A stretch of 11,040 nt of DNA from an uncultured Actinomycetes bacterium. Its GTDB lineage: Bacteria > Actinomycetota > Acidimicrobiia > Acidimicrobiales > Acidimicrobilacustridaceae. Below, piece by piece: positions 6,706 through 11,040 of this stretch. The DNA lies in assembly GCA_945957335.1 (NCBI GenBank), contig CAMFLJ010000103.1:1-11040 (forward strand). Reading direction: 5' to 3'. Position numbers and translations under genes: made by a program. The number at the start of each line of letters is the position of its first letter. Position 1 is the first letter of the stretch. The notes under the pieces were generated by a model, which saw only the letters and a program-made list of their open reading frames with translations, searched no databases and was not told the DNA's origin.

Positions 6706-6750
6706 ATGAACGATGGTTGTTGTGGGACCTTGGAGGTGGCTGGCCGCTAG
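6706..6750 (+). CDS. Candidate 14-codon micro-ORF (leader peptide)
   Basis: The ATG at 6706 opens a frame encoding MNDGCCGTLEVAGR and ending at TAG 6748. Upstream, 6685-6701 (GGAAAGGAGGTGGTCCA) matches the complement of the typical actinobacterial 16S rRNA 3' tail at 15 of 17 positions, and the two differences still allow G-U pairing. The GGAGG core ends 11 nt before the ATG, slightly long but usable. The stop codon lies in the loop of a small stem (6743-6756). Two adjacent Cys codons (TGT TGT) recall cysteine-sensing leader ORFs of mycobacteria, but no sulfur-metabolism gene follows. It could also be only part of an RNA structure and never be translated. Confidence 0.4.
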   Translation: MNDGCCGTLEVAGR

Positions 6751-6870
6751 CGCGGCAAGCTGGGCCGGCTGGTGAATCCCAACCAGCCACCGCCGATGCC
6801 GACGGCCGGAACCGGTCCCGTCCGGTGCCTCGTGCACACGTCGCTTCGGTCGTACGTACACAGCACTCTC

Positions 6871-6913
6871 TGGAGGGGAGGCTCGCTCACGCGGGCCTCC
6901 CCTCTGCGTTTCC
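6871..6913 (+). terminator. Strong terminator-like hairpin
   Basis: GAGGGGAGGC (6873-6882) and GCCTCCCCTC (6895-6904) form a perfect 10-bp stem with a 12-nt loop, extended by two G-U pairs at the base. The stem is followed by CGTTTCC (6907-6913), a short T-containing tail. It separates the structured element from the quinone oxidoreductase gene that starts at 7010. Confidence 0.6.
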
Positions 6914-6964
6914 CGTCAGCGCTCCGGTGAGCCTTCCCGGCGGGCGGCGTCCGGGCCTGGGAGA

Positions 6965-6996
6965 GTGGGGGCCGGCCCACCGGGGGGTGGCGCCAC
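6965..6996. other. Inverted repeats just ahead of the quinone oxidoreductase ribosome site
   Basis: GTGGG (6965-6969) and CCCAC (6976-6980) flank GGCCGG. GTGGCGCCAC (6987-6996) is a perfect 10-bp palindrome that touches the ribosome site GGGGGAGG (6997-7004). Either may be an operator or a leader hairpin. I see no convincing promoter between 6914 and 7009. Confidence 0.3.
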
Positions 6997-7009
6997 GGGG
7001 GAGGCCGAG

Positions 7010-7984
7010 ATGGACGCATGGCAGGTGCAGGGCGCGGGCGAGCCGGTCGACGTGCTGGCGAGGGTCGAGCTGCCGGCGCCGGAGCCGGGCCCGGGCTTCC
7101 TCCGGGTGAGGGTCACCGCCGCCGGCCTCGGGCTGCCCGACGTGCTGATGTGCCGGGGCAGCTACCCGCTCACCCCGCCGCTGCCGTTCACCCCGGGCCA
7201 GGAGGTCACCGGTGTGGTCACGGCCGTTGGCGAGGGGTCGACCCGGGCGGTGGGCGAGAAGGTCATGGGGGTCACCGCCTTCTACCTGGGGCAGGGCTCG
7301 CTGGCCGAGGAGTGCCTCGTGGCCGACGCCACCGTGCACCCGGTGCCCGCGGGCCTCACCGACGCGGGGGCCGCCGGCTTCTGGATCCCGCACCTCACGG
7401 CGTGGACCGGGCTCGTCGACCGTGGGCAGCTGGCGGAGGGCGAGAGCCTGGTCGTGCTCGGTGCCGCCGGCGGCAGCGGCATCGCCGCCGTGCAGCTCGG
7501 CAAGGCGCTGGGCGCGCGGGTGGTGGCCGTGGTGAGCGACGATGCGAAGGCCGAGTTCTGCCTCGGCCTGGGCGCCGACCACGCCATCGTGGTCGGCGAC
7601 GAGCCGGTGGCGTCGCGAATCCGCGAGGTGCTCGGCGACGGGGCCGACCTCGTCTACGACCCCGTCGGCGGCGACCTGGCCGAGGACGCCGTCACCTCGC
7701 TCGGTCGCGGCGGCCGCTTCCTCCTCATCGGGTTCGCCAGCGGCCGTTGGCCCCAGATCGACCCGCATGCGCTGGTGGTCACCAACACGTCGCTCGTCGG
7801 CGTGATCGCCGGCGGGCAGACCGACGACGAGGTGCGCGCCATCCACGCCGGGCTCTCCGAGCTGATCACCTCGGGCCGGCTGCGCAACGCCGTCACCGAC
7901 GAGGTGCCCTTCGACGACCTGCCCGCCGCCCTGCAGCGCCTCGCCGACCGCAAGGTGGTCGGCAAGCTGGTTCTCGTGCGCTGA
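7010..7984 (+). CDS. NADPH:quinone oxidoreductase-like MDR protein
   Basis: The 324-residue product is a zinc-free medium-chain dehydrogenase/reductase, expected to use NADPH to reduce a quinone or enone in the cytoplasm. The N-terminal GroES-like domain (about 1-125) carries GLPDVLMCRGSYPLTPPLPFTPGQEVTGVV (41-70 region), typical of quinone oxidoreductases. The Rossmann domain (about 126-265) has the glycine-rich VLGAAGGSGIAAVQLGKALGA (149-169). The zinc-ligand residues of alcohol dehydrogenases are absent. The end, VGKLVLVR, is the normal family C-terminus. ATG 7010 follows GGGGGAGG (6997-7004) at 5 nt and gives the usual family start; an upstream in-frame ATG at 6965 would add a Gly/Pro-rich stretch with no family counterpart. 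The true substrate cannot be told from sequence. Confidence 0.9.
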   Translation: MDAWQVQGAGEPVDVLARVELPAPEPGPGFLRVRVTAAGLGLPDVLMCRGSYPLTPPLPFTPGQEVTGVVTAVGEGSTRAVGEKVMGVTAFYLGQGSLAEECLVADATVHPVPAGLTDAGAAGFWIPHLTAWTGLVDRGQLAEGESLVVLGAAGGSGIAAVQLGKALGARVVAVVSDDAKAEFCLGLGADHAIVVGDEPVASRIREVLGDGADLVYDPVGGDLAEDAVTSLGRGGRFLLIGFASGRWPQIDPHALVVTNTSLVGVIAGGQTDDEVRAIHAGLSELITSGRLRNAVTDEVPFDDLPAALQRLADRKVVGKLVLVR

Positions 7985-7995
7985 GCGGCGCCCCC

Positions 7996-8001
7996 TACGA
8001 T
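7996..8001 (+). promoter_or_regulatory. -10 box for the 8009 gene (leaderless)
   Basis: TACGAT ends 7 nt before ATG 8009, so transcription would begin at the start codon. This argues for the 8009 start over the in-frame ATG at 8000, which overlaps the box. No clear -35 box is seen. Confidence 0.5.
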
Positions 8002-8008
8002 GGCGGCC

Positions 8009-8227
8009 ATGCAACGCCCGACGAAGTTCGAGCACAACCGCTGGGTCGGCGACAAGCGCACGCAGGTCGTCTACGACGTCGACAACATCGACGACCCGTC
8101 GATCATCGACGAGCTCATGGAGGCCGAGACCTACCTCTGCTTCGGCCCCGACGAGCTGAAGGAGGCCCGCAACCGCGGCTACAAGCCCTACAAGGGCGAC
8201 GGCAGCGGGGTCGGCAAGGGGGAGTAG
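8009..8227 (+). CDS. Small soluble protein of unknown function (72 aa)
   Basis: The product has 72 residues, is strongly charged and has no membrane helix or signal peptide. It begins MQRPTKFEHNRWVGDKRTQV, has an acidic middle (YDVDNIDDPSIIDELMEAE) and ends in a Tyr/Lys/Gly tail (EARNRGYKPYKGDGSGVGKG). I cannot assign it to a characterised family or fold. The codon bias is that of a real gene. The start is chosen because a TACGAT box lies 7 nt upstream; the in-frame ATG 8000 would add three residues. Its stop lies 7 nt before the hydrolase-fold gene, and the sequence encoding its last codons, AAGGGGGAG (8216-8224), doubles as that gene's ribosome site. The two are therefore an operon and may act together. 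Confidence 0.72.
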   Translation: MQRPTKFEHNRWVGDKRTQVVYDVDNIDDPSIIDELMEAETYLCFGPDELKEARNRGYKPYKGDGSGVGKGE

Positions 8228-8234
8228 CTCCCTC

Positions 8235-9011
8235 GTGGACAAGCTCTTCACCTCCACCGACGGCGTGGAGATCGCCGGGCACCTGGCCCGGCCGCGCATC
8301 GCCCCCGGCACCTACGTGCCGGCGCTGGTCATCAGCCACGGCATGCCCCACCTGCGCCAGGGCGGGCGGCTGTCGGCCAAGTCGTTCCCCGAGCTGGCCG
8401 AGCGCATCGCCACCGAGATGGGCTGGATGGTGCTCGTCTACACGTTCCGCGGCTGCGGCGAGTCGGGTGGCGACTTCTCGATGCTGGGCTGGCGCGACGA
8501 CCTGCTCGCCGCCGCGTCGTTCCTGCGCAGCACTGACGGGGTGAAGGGCGTGTGGTGCGCCGGGCTCGGCACCGGTGGCGCGCTGTCGATCTGCGCGGCC
8601 GGCATCGACGACGGCATCCGCGGCGTGGCCACCCTCGGCGCCCCTGCCGACTTCGACGACTGGGCCAACCACCCCCGTCGGCTCCTGCAGCACGCGCGCG
8701 ACACCGGGATCATCCGCTCGTCGGCCTACCCGGCGTCGTTCGACACCTGGGCCCGCGAGATCCGCGAGGTGCGGGCCGTGGCCGCCATCGAGGCGCTGCG
8801 CAGCCGGCCCCTGCTGGTGATGCACGGCTCCGACGACGAGTCGGTGCCCGTGTTCGACGCCCGGGTGCTGGCCGACGAGCACGGCGAGGCTGACCTGCGC
8901 ATCATCGAGGGCGGTGGCCACCAGCTGCGCCACGACCCCCGGGCCGTCGCCGTGCTGCTCGGTTGGCTCGACCGCCAGCGCACCCTCACCGCCTCCGAGC
9001 GCACCGGCTGA
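8235..9011 (+). CDS. Alpha/beta hydrolase-fold protein lacking the nucleophile serine
   Basis: The 258-residue protein has an alpha/beta hydrolase layout. There is an oxyanion-loop region LVISHGMPH (31-39), then YTFRGCGESGGDF (69-81), a nucleophile elbow at 107-116, the acid-loop MHGSDDESVP (196-205, Asp201) and the histidine loop GGGHQLRHDP (226-235, His229). At the elbow the expected G-x-S-x-G reads G110-L-G112-T-G114, so the catalytic serine is glycine (codon GGC at 8568-8570), although Asp and His remain. It is therefore unlikely to be a normal serine hydrolase; it may bind a ligand, use another residue, or be a non-enzymatic paralogue. The start is GTG 8235, 10 nt after AAGGGGGAG, coupled to the 72-aa gene upstream. 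Confidence 0.85.
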   Translation: MDKLFTSTDGVEIAGHLARPRIAPGTYVPALVISHGMPHLRQGGRLSAKSFPELAERIATEMGWMVLVYTFRGCGESGGDFSMLGWRDDLLAAASFLRSTDGVKGVWCAGLGTGGALSICAAGIDDGIRGVATLGAPADFDDWANHPRRLLQHARDTGIIRSSAYPASFDTWAREIREVRAVAAIEALRSRPLLVMHGSDDESVPVFDARVLADEHGEADLRIIEGGGHQLRHDPRAVAVLLGWLDRQRTLTASERTG

Positions 9012-9042
9012 TCAGCTGCCCCGATCTGTCACACGCCTCTCG

Positions 9043-9090
9043 TTCTCGTGGAGGTTTCCCGTCGTGGGCGACAGGAAACCTCCACGAGAA
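9043..9090. terminator. Long perfect inverted repeat, likely bidirectional terminator
   Basis: TTCTCGTGGAGGTTTCC (9043-9059) and its exact complement (9074-9090) form a 17-bp stem. After one C-A mismatch, GTCG (9061-9064) and CGAC (9069-9072) add 4 bp, capped by TGGG. It lies between converging genes, 31 nt after one stop and 29 nt before the other, which suits a two-way terminator. No T-run follows, and perfect pairing of this length is unusual, so a dispersed palindromic repeat is an alternative. Confidence 0.6.
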
Positions 9091-9119
9091 GGGGAGTGGG
9101 GTCGCTCGGGTGGGGTGTC

Positions 9120-9608
9120 TCAGGCGGACGCCGAGCCGGGGCCGCGCCAGAGCTCGACGCTGCTGGTGAGCCCGGCCGGCAGCTCGATGAGCTCGATCGG
9201 GGTGCCGTCGGGGTCGGTCACGAAGAACATGCGCACGCCGCCGATGTCGACCGGCTCCTGGCGGGGCCTCAGGCCGAGGGCGACGGCCTGGCGGTAGGTG
9301 GCGTCGAGGTCGTCGCAGCGGAACGACATGTTCGTGTAGCCGATGCGGGGGCCGGGCGTGCCGGTGGGCTCGTCGCCGAGGGCGAGCAGCTCCACGACCG
9401 CGCCGCCGATGAGGCCCCCGACCATCCGGCCCTTGGCACCGGACTGCCCGGTGACCGACTCCATCGACGGGCCCTCGAGCTCGACGTCGAACACCACGTC
9501 CATGCCCAGGGCGTCGCGGTAGAAGGCGAGCGAGCGGTCCATGTCGGACACGCCGACGCAGATGTGCGAGAAGCCGCCGATGCCGAGCGGCCCGGTGTCA
9601 ACGGCCAT
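9120..9608 (-). CDS. VOC / glyoxalase-fold protein
   Basis: The 162-residue protein has two paired beta-alpha-beta-beta-beta modules of the vicinal oxygen chelate superfamily. The first (about 12-75) has GFSHICVGVSDMDRSLAFYRD, and the second (about 88-142) has YTNMSFRCDDLDATYRQA and FVTDPDGTPIELIEL. Metal ligands by alignment would be His15, Glu73, position 93 and Glu139. Position 93 is Asn where histidine is usual, so metal binding may be altered. The superfamily includes glyoxalase I, dioxygenases, epimerases and resistance proteins; I cannot choose among them. ATG 9608 follows GGGGGA at about 7 nt and gives the family's normal N-terminus. Its short leader contains an 8-bp hairpin. It is transcribed alone, converging on the hydrolase-fold gene. 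Confidence 0.88.
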   Translation of the reverse strand: MAVDTGPLGIGGFSHICVGVSDMDRSLAFYRDALGMDVVFDVELEGPSMESVTGQSGAKGRMVGGLIGGAVVELLALGDEPTGTPGPRIGYTNMSFRCDDLDATYRQAVALGLRPRQEPVDIGGVRMFFVTDPDGTPIELIELPAGLTSSVELWRGPGSASA

Positions 9609-9623
9609 GGTCGTCCCCCTGTC

Positions 9624-9643
9624 CGGCGCACCCCCGTGCGCCG
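9624..9643 (-). promoter_or_regulatory. Hairpin at the predicted 5' end of the VOC mRNA
   Basis: CGGCGCAC (9624-9631) and GTGCGCCG (9636-9643) form a perfect 8-bp stem with a four-base loop. If transcription starts from the TACGGT box at 9655-9650, the RNA begins at or next to this stem, with the ribosome site just after it. Such a 5'-terminal stem could stabilise the mRNA or modulate translation. Confidence 0.45.
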
Positions 9644-9649
9644 TACGCG

Positions 9650-9655
9650 ACCGTA
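9650..9655 (-). promoter_or_regulatory. -10 box of the VOC gene
   Basis: TACGGT on the minus strand (9655-9650), the same hexamer as at the two divergent promoters near 4890 and 4951. The predicted leader is about 35 nt. No clear -35 box is seen. Confidence 0.45.
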
Positions 9656-9676
9656 CCCGCGCGACGGCGGCTGCGA

Positions 9677-9701
9677 CCCGGGGACCGCAGGGATCCCCGG
9701 G
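9677..9701. other. 8-bp GC hairpin between the VOC and HhH-GPD genes
   Basis: CCCGGGGA (9677-9684) and TCCCCGGG (9694-9701) are exact complements with a 9-nt loop. It lies downstream of the minus-strand HhH-GPD gene and upstream of the VOC promoter, so it may end transcription of the former. It has no T-tract. Confidence 0.4.
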
Positions 9702-9766
9702 CCCCCGCTGGGAGGCCGCCGCCATCGGGCGAGGTTCTACTGCGGTCGCGCAAGCACCGCTGTCAG

Positions 9767-9780
9767 GTTCGCCGGCGAAC
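9767..9780. terminator. 14-bp palindrome after the HhH-GPD stop
   Basis: GTTCGCCGGCGAAC is a perfect palindrome 2 bp beyond the minus-strand stop (9785-9783). Further along the same strand, GCGGT/ACCGC (9742-9746 and 9756-9760) form a second small stem. Together they are a plausible 3' end for the HhH-GPD transcript, though no T-run is present. Confidence 0.4.
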
Positions 9781-9782
9781 GA

Positions 9783-10388
9783 TCAGGCCTTGGCCTTCGC
9801 CGCAGGGGCATCGGCCTTCGAGCGCTTGGCCGCCTTCTGGGCCTTCTTGAACTCGCGCACCTTCAGCAGCGCCTCGGGCGAGGCCACGTCGGCCACCGAG
9901 CGGGGCACGTCGTCGGAGAACGGCGCCGCCGCCTCCTCCCAGCCCGCCGGCTTCTTGCCCATCCGCTTGGCGAGGATGGCCACGAAGATCTTGGCCTTCT
10001 CCTCGCCGTAGCCGGGCAGCTCGCGGATGCGGCGGTAGAGCTCGTCGCCCGAGCGCACGCCCCGCCAGACCTTGGCGGCGTCACCGCCGTAGTGGTCGAC
10101 GAGGAACTGGCACAGCTCGTGGGTGCGGCGGGCCATCACCGCGGGGTAGCGGTGCAGCGCCGGCTTGGCGCAGAACACCTCGACCACGGCGTCCTCGCCC
10201 ATGGCGGCGATGGCGCCGGCGTCGAGCTCCCCGCCCAGCCGCTCGCGCAGCGACCACGGGCCCTTGAACGCCCACTCCATCGGCACCTGCTGGTCGAGCA
10301 GCATGCCGATGAGGAGGGCGAGGGGATCGGTGACGAGCAGCTCGTCGGCTGCCGGGTCGCCGGTGATCGGGATGGAGGGCTTCGCCAT
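9783..10388 (-). CDS. HhH-GPD family protein (base-excision-repair-like)
   Basis: The 201-residue protein is related to DNA glycosylases of the endonuclease III/AlkA superfamily, most like the actinobacterial 'uncharacterized HhH-GPD' group (TIGR03252 as I recall it). The N-terminal helical part has DPLALLIGMLLDQQVPMEWAF (21-41), the counterpart of the substrate-pocket helices. The helix-hairpin-helix DNA-binding loop is LPGYGEEKAK (124-133). In endonuclease III a catalytic Asp lies about 18 residues after the HhH lysine; here that position (about 149) is Gly-Trp, and the next Asp pair is at 159-160, so catalysis is not assured. The C-terminus (176-201) is Lys/Ala-rich and probably contacts DNA. 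ATG 10388 is chosen because a TAGCGT box lies 8 nt upstream; a TTG at 10397 would add three residues and overlap that box. Confidence 0.85.
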   Translation of the reverse strand: MAKPSIPITGDPAADELLVTDPLALLIGMLLDQQVPMEWAFKGPWSLRERLGGELDAGAIAAMGEDAVVEVFCAKPALHRYPAVMARRTHELCQFLVDHYGGDAAKVWRGVRSGDELYRRIRELPGYGEEKAKIFVAILAKRMGKKPAGWEEAAAPFSDDVPRSVADVASPEALLKVREFKKAQKAAKRSKADAPAAKAKA

Positions 10389-10396
10389 GGACGGCA

Positions 10397-10402
10397 ACGC
10401 TA
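10397..10402 (-). promoter_or_regulatory. -10 box of the HhH-GPD gene (leaderless)
   Basis: TAGCGT on the minus strand (10402-10397) ends 8 nt before ATG 10388, so the message is predicted to start at the ATG. No recognisable -35 box. A 5-bp stem, CCCCG/CGGGG (10419-10423 and 10430-10434), lies upstream and could terminate aceE transcripts. Confidence 0.45.
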
Positions 10403-10450
10403 CCGACCCGGCGGCCGACCCCGTCCGGTCGGGGCGGTGGCGGCCGCCGG

Positions 10451-11014
10451 TCAGCGGGTGATGGGGTCGTCGGCCTCGGCGTCGATCTCGTGGGCCTTGA
10501 TGGCGTCGTGCACCACCGTGGCGTCGAGGTCGCCGTCGGCGGCCAGGGCGGCGAGCACCGCGACCTCGACGTGGGCGGCGTCGGTCTCGAAGAACCGACG
10601 CAGCGCCTCGCGGGTGTCGGAGCGGCCGAAGCCGTCGGTGCCGAGGGGCACGAAGCGCTTGGGCACGAACCGGGCCACCTGGTCGGGCACCGACTTCATG
10701 AAGTCGGTGACGGCCACGATCGGGCCCGGCGCCGACATGAGCTTGTCGGTGACCTGGGCGGTGCGGGGCTCCTCGAGCGGGTGCAGGCGGTTCCAGCGCT
10801 CGGTGGCCAGGGCGTCCTCGCGCAGGGCCTTGTAGGACGTGGCGCTCCAGAGCTCGACCCCGATGCCGCGCTCGGCCAGCGCGGCCTGGGCCTCACGGGC
10901 TGCGCCCTGGGCGGTGCCGGAGAACACGACGGTGGCCTTGGCGTCGGTGCCCTCGGGGGCGGGGGCCCAGCGGTAGAGGCCGCCGACCACGTCGGCGGCG
11001 GTGACGCCCTCGGG
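10451..11014 (-). CDS. aceE: Pyruvate dehydrogenase E1 component, C-terminal part (truncated by contig end)
   Basis: Only the last 187 residues are present; the homodimeric E1 has about 890-920. This is the transketolase C-terminal domain. Landmarks shared with AceE are SGTAQGAAREA, then VELWSATSYKALRED, ERWNRLHPLEEPR, the TDFMKSVPDQV segment and GTDGFGRSDTREALRRFFE. The ending, LDATVVHDAIKAHEIDA, matches the AceE C-terminus closely. E1 uses thiamine diphosphate to decarboxylate pyruvate and acetylate the lipoyl groups of E2, feeding the citric acid cycle. The thiamine-binding parts lie outside the window. An apparent start with residues MCIRDR at 11032-11015 is encoded by sequencing adapter, not genome, and must not be used: the gene is open at its 5' end. 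Confidence 0.93.
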   Translation of the reverse strand, partial: PEGVTAADVVGGLYRWAPAPEGTDAKATVVFSGTAQGAAREAQAALAERGIGVELWSATSYKALREDALATERWNRLHPLEEPRTAQVTDKLMSAPGPIVAVTDFMKSVPDQVARFVPKRFVPLGTDGFGRSDTREALRRFFETDAAHVEVAVLAALAADGDLDATVVHDAIKAHEIDAEADDPITR

Positions 11015-11015
11015 C

Positions 11016-11040
11016 CTGTCTCTTATACACATCTCCGAGC
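11016..11040. other. Nextera transposon adapter sequence (assembly artefact)
   Basis: CTGTCTCTTATACACATCT (11016-11034) is the Tn5 mosaic end used in Nextera libraries, followed by CCGAGC, the beginning of the adapter's read-2 side. GC drops sharply here compared with the flanking sequence. It marks untrimmed adapter at the contig end. Confidence 0.97.

Larger units (their letters stand above)
6671..6913 (+). ncRNA. Candidate structured RNA / leader element (unidentified)
   Basis: This stretch has no ordinary gene but contains a chain of perfect or near-perfect inverted repeats. GGACCA (6678-6683) pairs with TGGTCC (6695-6700) and leaves the ribosome site in the loop. GGTCCACAA (6696-6704) pairs with 6720-6729 with one bulged G and leaves the ATG in the loop. 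GGTGGCTGG (6735-6743) pairs with CCAGCCACC (6783-6791). GCCGC (6743-6747) pairs with GCGGC (6752-6756). GGCTGGT (6767-6773) pairs with ACCAGCC (6782-6788). ACCGG (6811-6815) pairs with CCGGT (6822-6826). Several of these exclude each other. The element ends in a 10-bp terminator-like stem. I know of no named RNA family that it matches. The only promoter hint is CACACT (6668-6673), a poor -10 box with no -35, so the 5' end is a guess. Confidence 0.4.

Noticed and set aside
6615..6914. tRNA, tmRNA, SRP RNA, RNase P RNA or 6C RNA in the gene-free stretch
   Set aside because: None of their conserved cores (T-loop, CCA end, SRP GGAAG-type loop, RNase P signature, C-rich twin loops) could be found.
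6717..7109. Open frame crossing the structured element and the quinone oxidoreductase start
   Set aside because: It runs through the terminator-like stem, has mixed composition with no motif, and overlaps a well-supported gene start.
6887..8311. Minus-strand open frame of about 474 codons opposite the quinone oxidoreductase
   Set aside because: Low-complexity composition, no recognisable motif, and it crosses three plus-strand genes with strong family or codon support.
9048..10835. Plus-strand open frame of about 595 codons over the VOC, HhH-GPD and aceE genes
   Set aside because: All three minus-strand genes have clear family motifs; this frame is their complement and also spans the inverted repeat.
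1..11040. CRISPR array, prophage, insertion sequence or integron
   Set aside because: No regularly spaced repeats, transposase, integrase or phage genes are seen. The only transposon-derived sequence is the library adapter at the right end.

Overview
The window is about 11 kb of GC-rich DNA (roughly 70% GC or above, with nearly all third codon positions G or C) from an actinobacterium. Several traits point to Actinobacteriota: a homodimeric-type AceE, a neocarzinostatin-like secreted domain, FadE-type fatty or steroid acyl-CoA metabolism, an HhH-GPD family protein of actinobacterial type, and TANNNT -10 boxes placed just upstream of start codons. An Acidimicrobiia-like lineage is my best guess, but no marker gene proves it. 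The last 25 bases (11016-11040) are Illumina Nextera adapter, not genome. The right edge is therefore the end of a short-read contig, probably from a metagenome.

Layout. 34-3307: a DHA2-type MFS exporter, two adjacent small membrane proteins of unknown function, and the start of a fourth plus-strand gene. 3308-4177: a lipoprotein carrying a neocarzinostatin-like domain. 4205-4881, minus strand: a PIN-domain toxin and Phd/YefM-type antitoxin pair, with a double palindromic operator at 4901-4920. Divergent from it is an acyl-CoA dehydrogenase (4965-6080), followed by a hairpin and a one-TM hypothetical protein (6123-6614). 6615-7009 holds no ordinary gene. It contains a dense series of inverted repeats, an unusually long Shine-Dalgarno match, a 14-codon micro-ORF and a strong terminator-like hairpin. 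I regard it as a candidate structured RNA or leader element and the most interesting part of the window. 7010-7984 is an NADPH:quinone oxidoreductase-like MDR protein. 8009-9011 is a small conserved-looking protein tightly followed by an alpha/beta hydrolase-fold protein whose nucleophile serine is replaced by glycine. A perfect 17-bp inverted repeat separates these from the minus-strand genes: a VOC/glyoxalase-like protein (9120-9608), an HhH-GPD protein (9783-10388) and the C-terminal fifth of pyruvate dehydrogenase E1 (aceE, from 10451 to the contig end).

The genes do not form one pathway. The window reads as short transcription units with metabolic (acyl-CoA dehydrogenase, quinone reductase, aceE), envelope (exporter, membrane pair, lipoprotein) and stress or maintenance (toxin-antitoxin, HhH-GPD) roles. 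The main regulatory theme is a set of TANNNT boxes 6-8 nt ahead of start codons at four loci, which suggests leaderless mRNAs.
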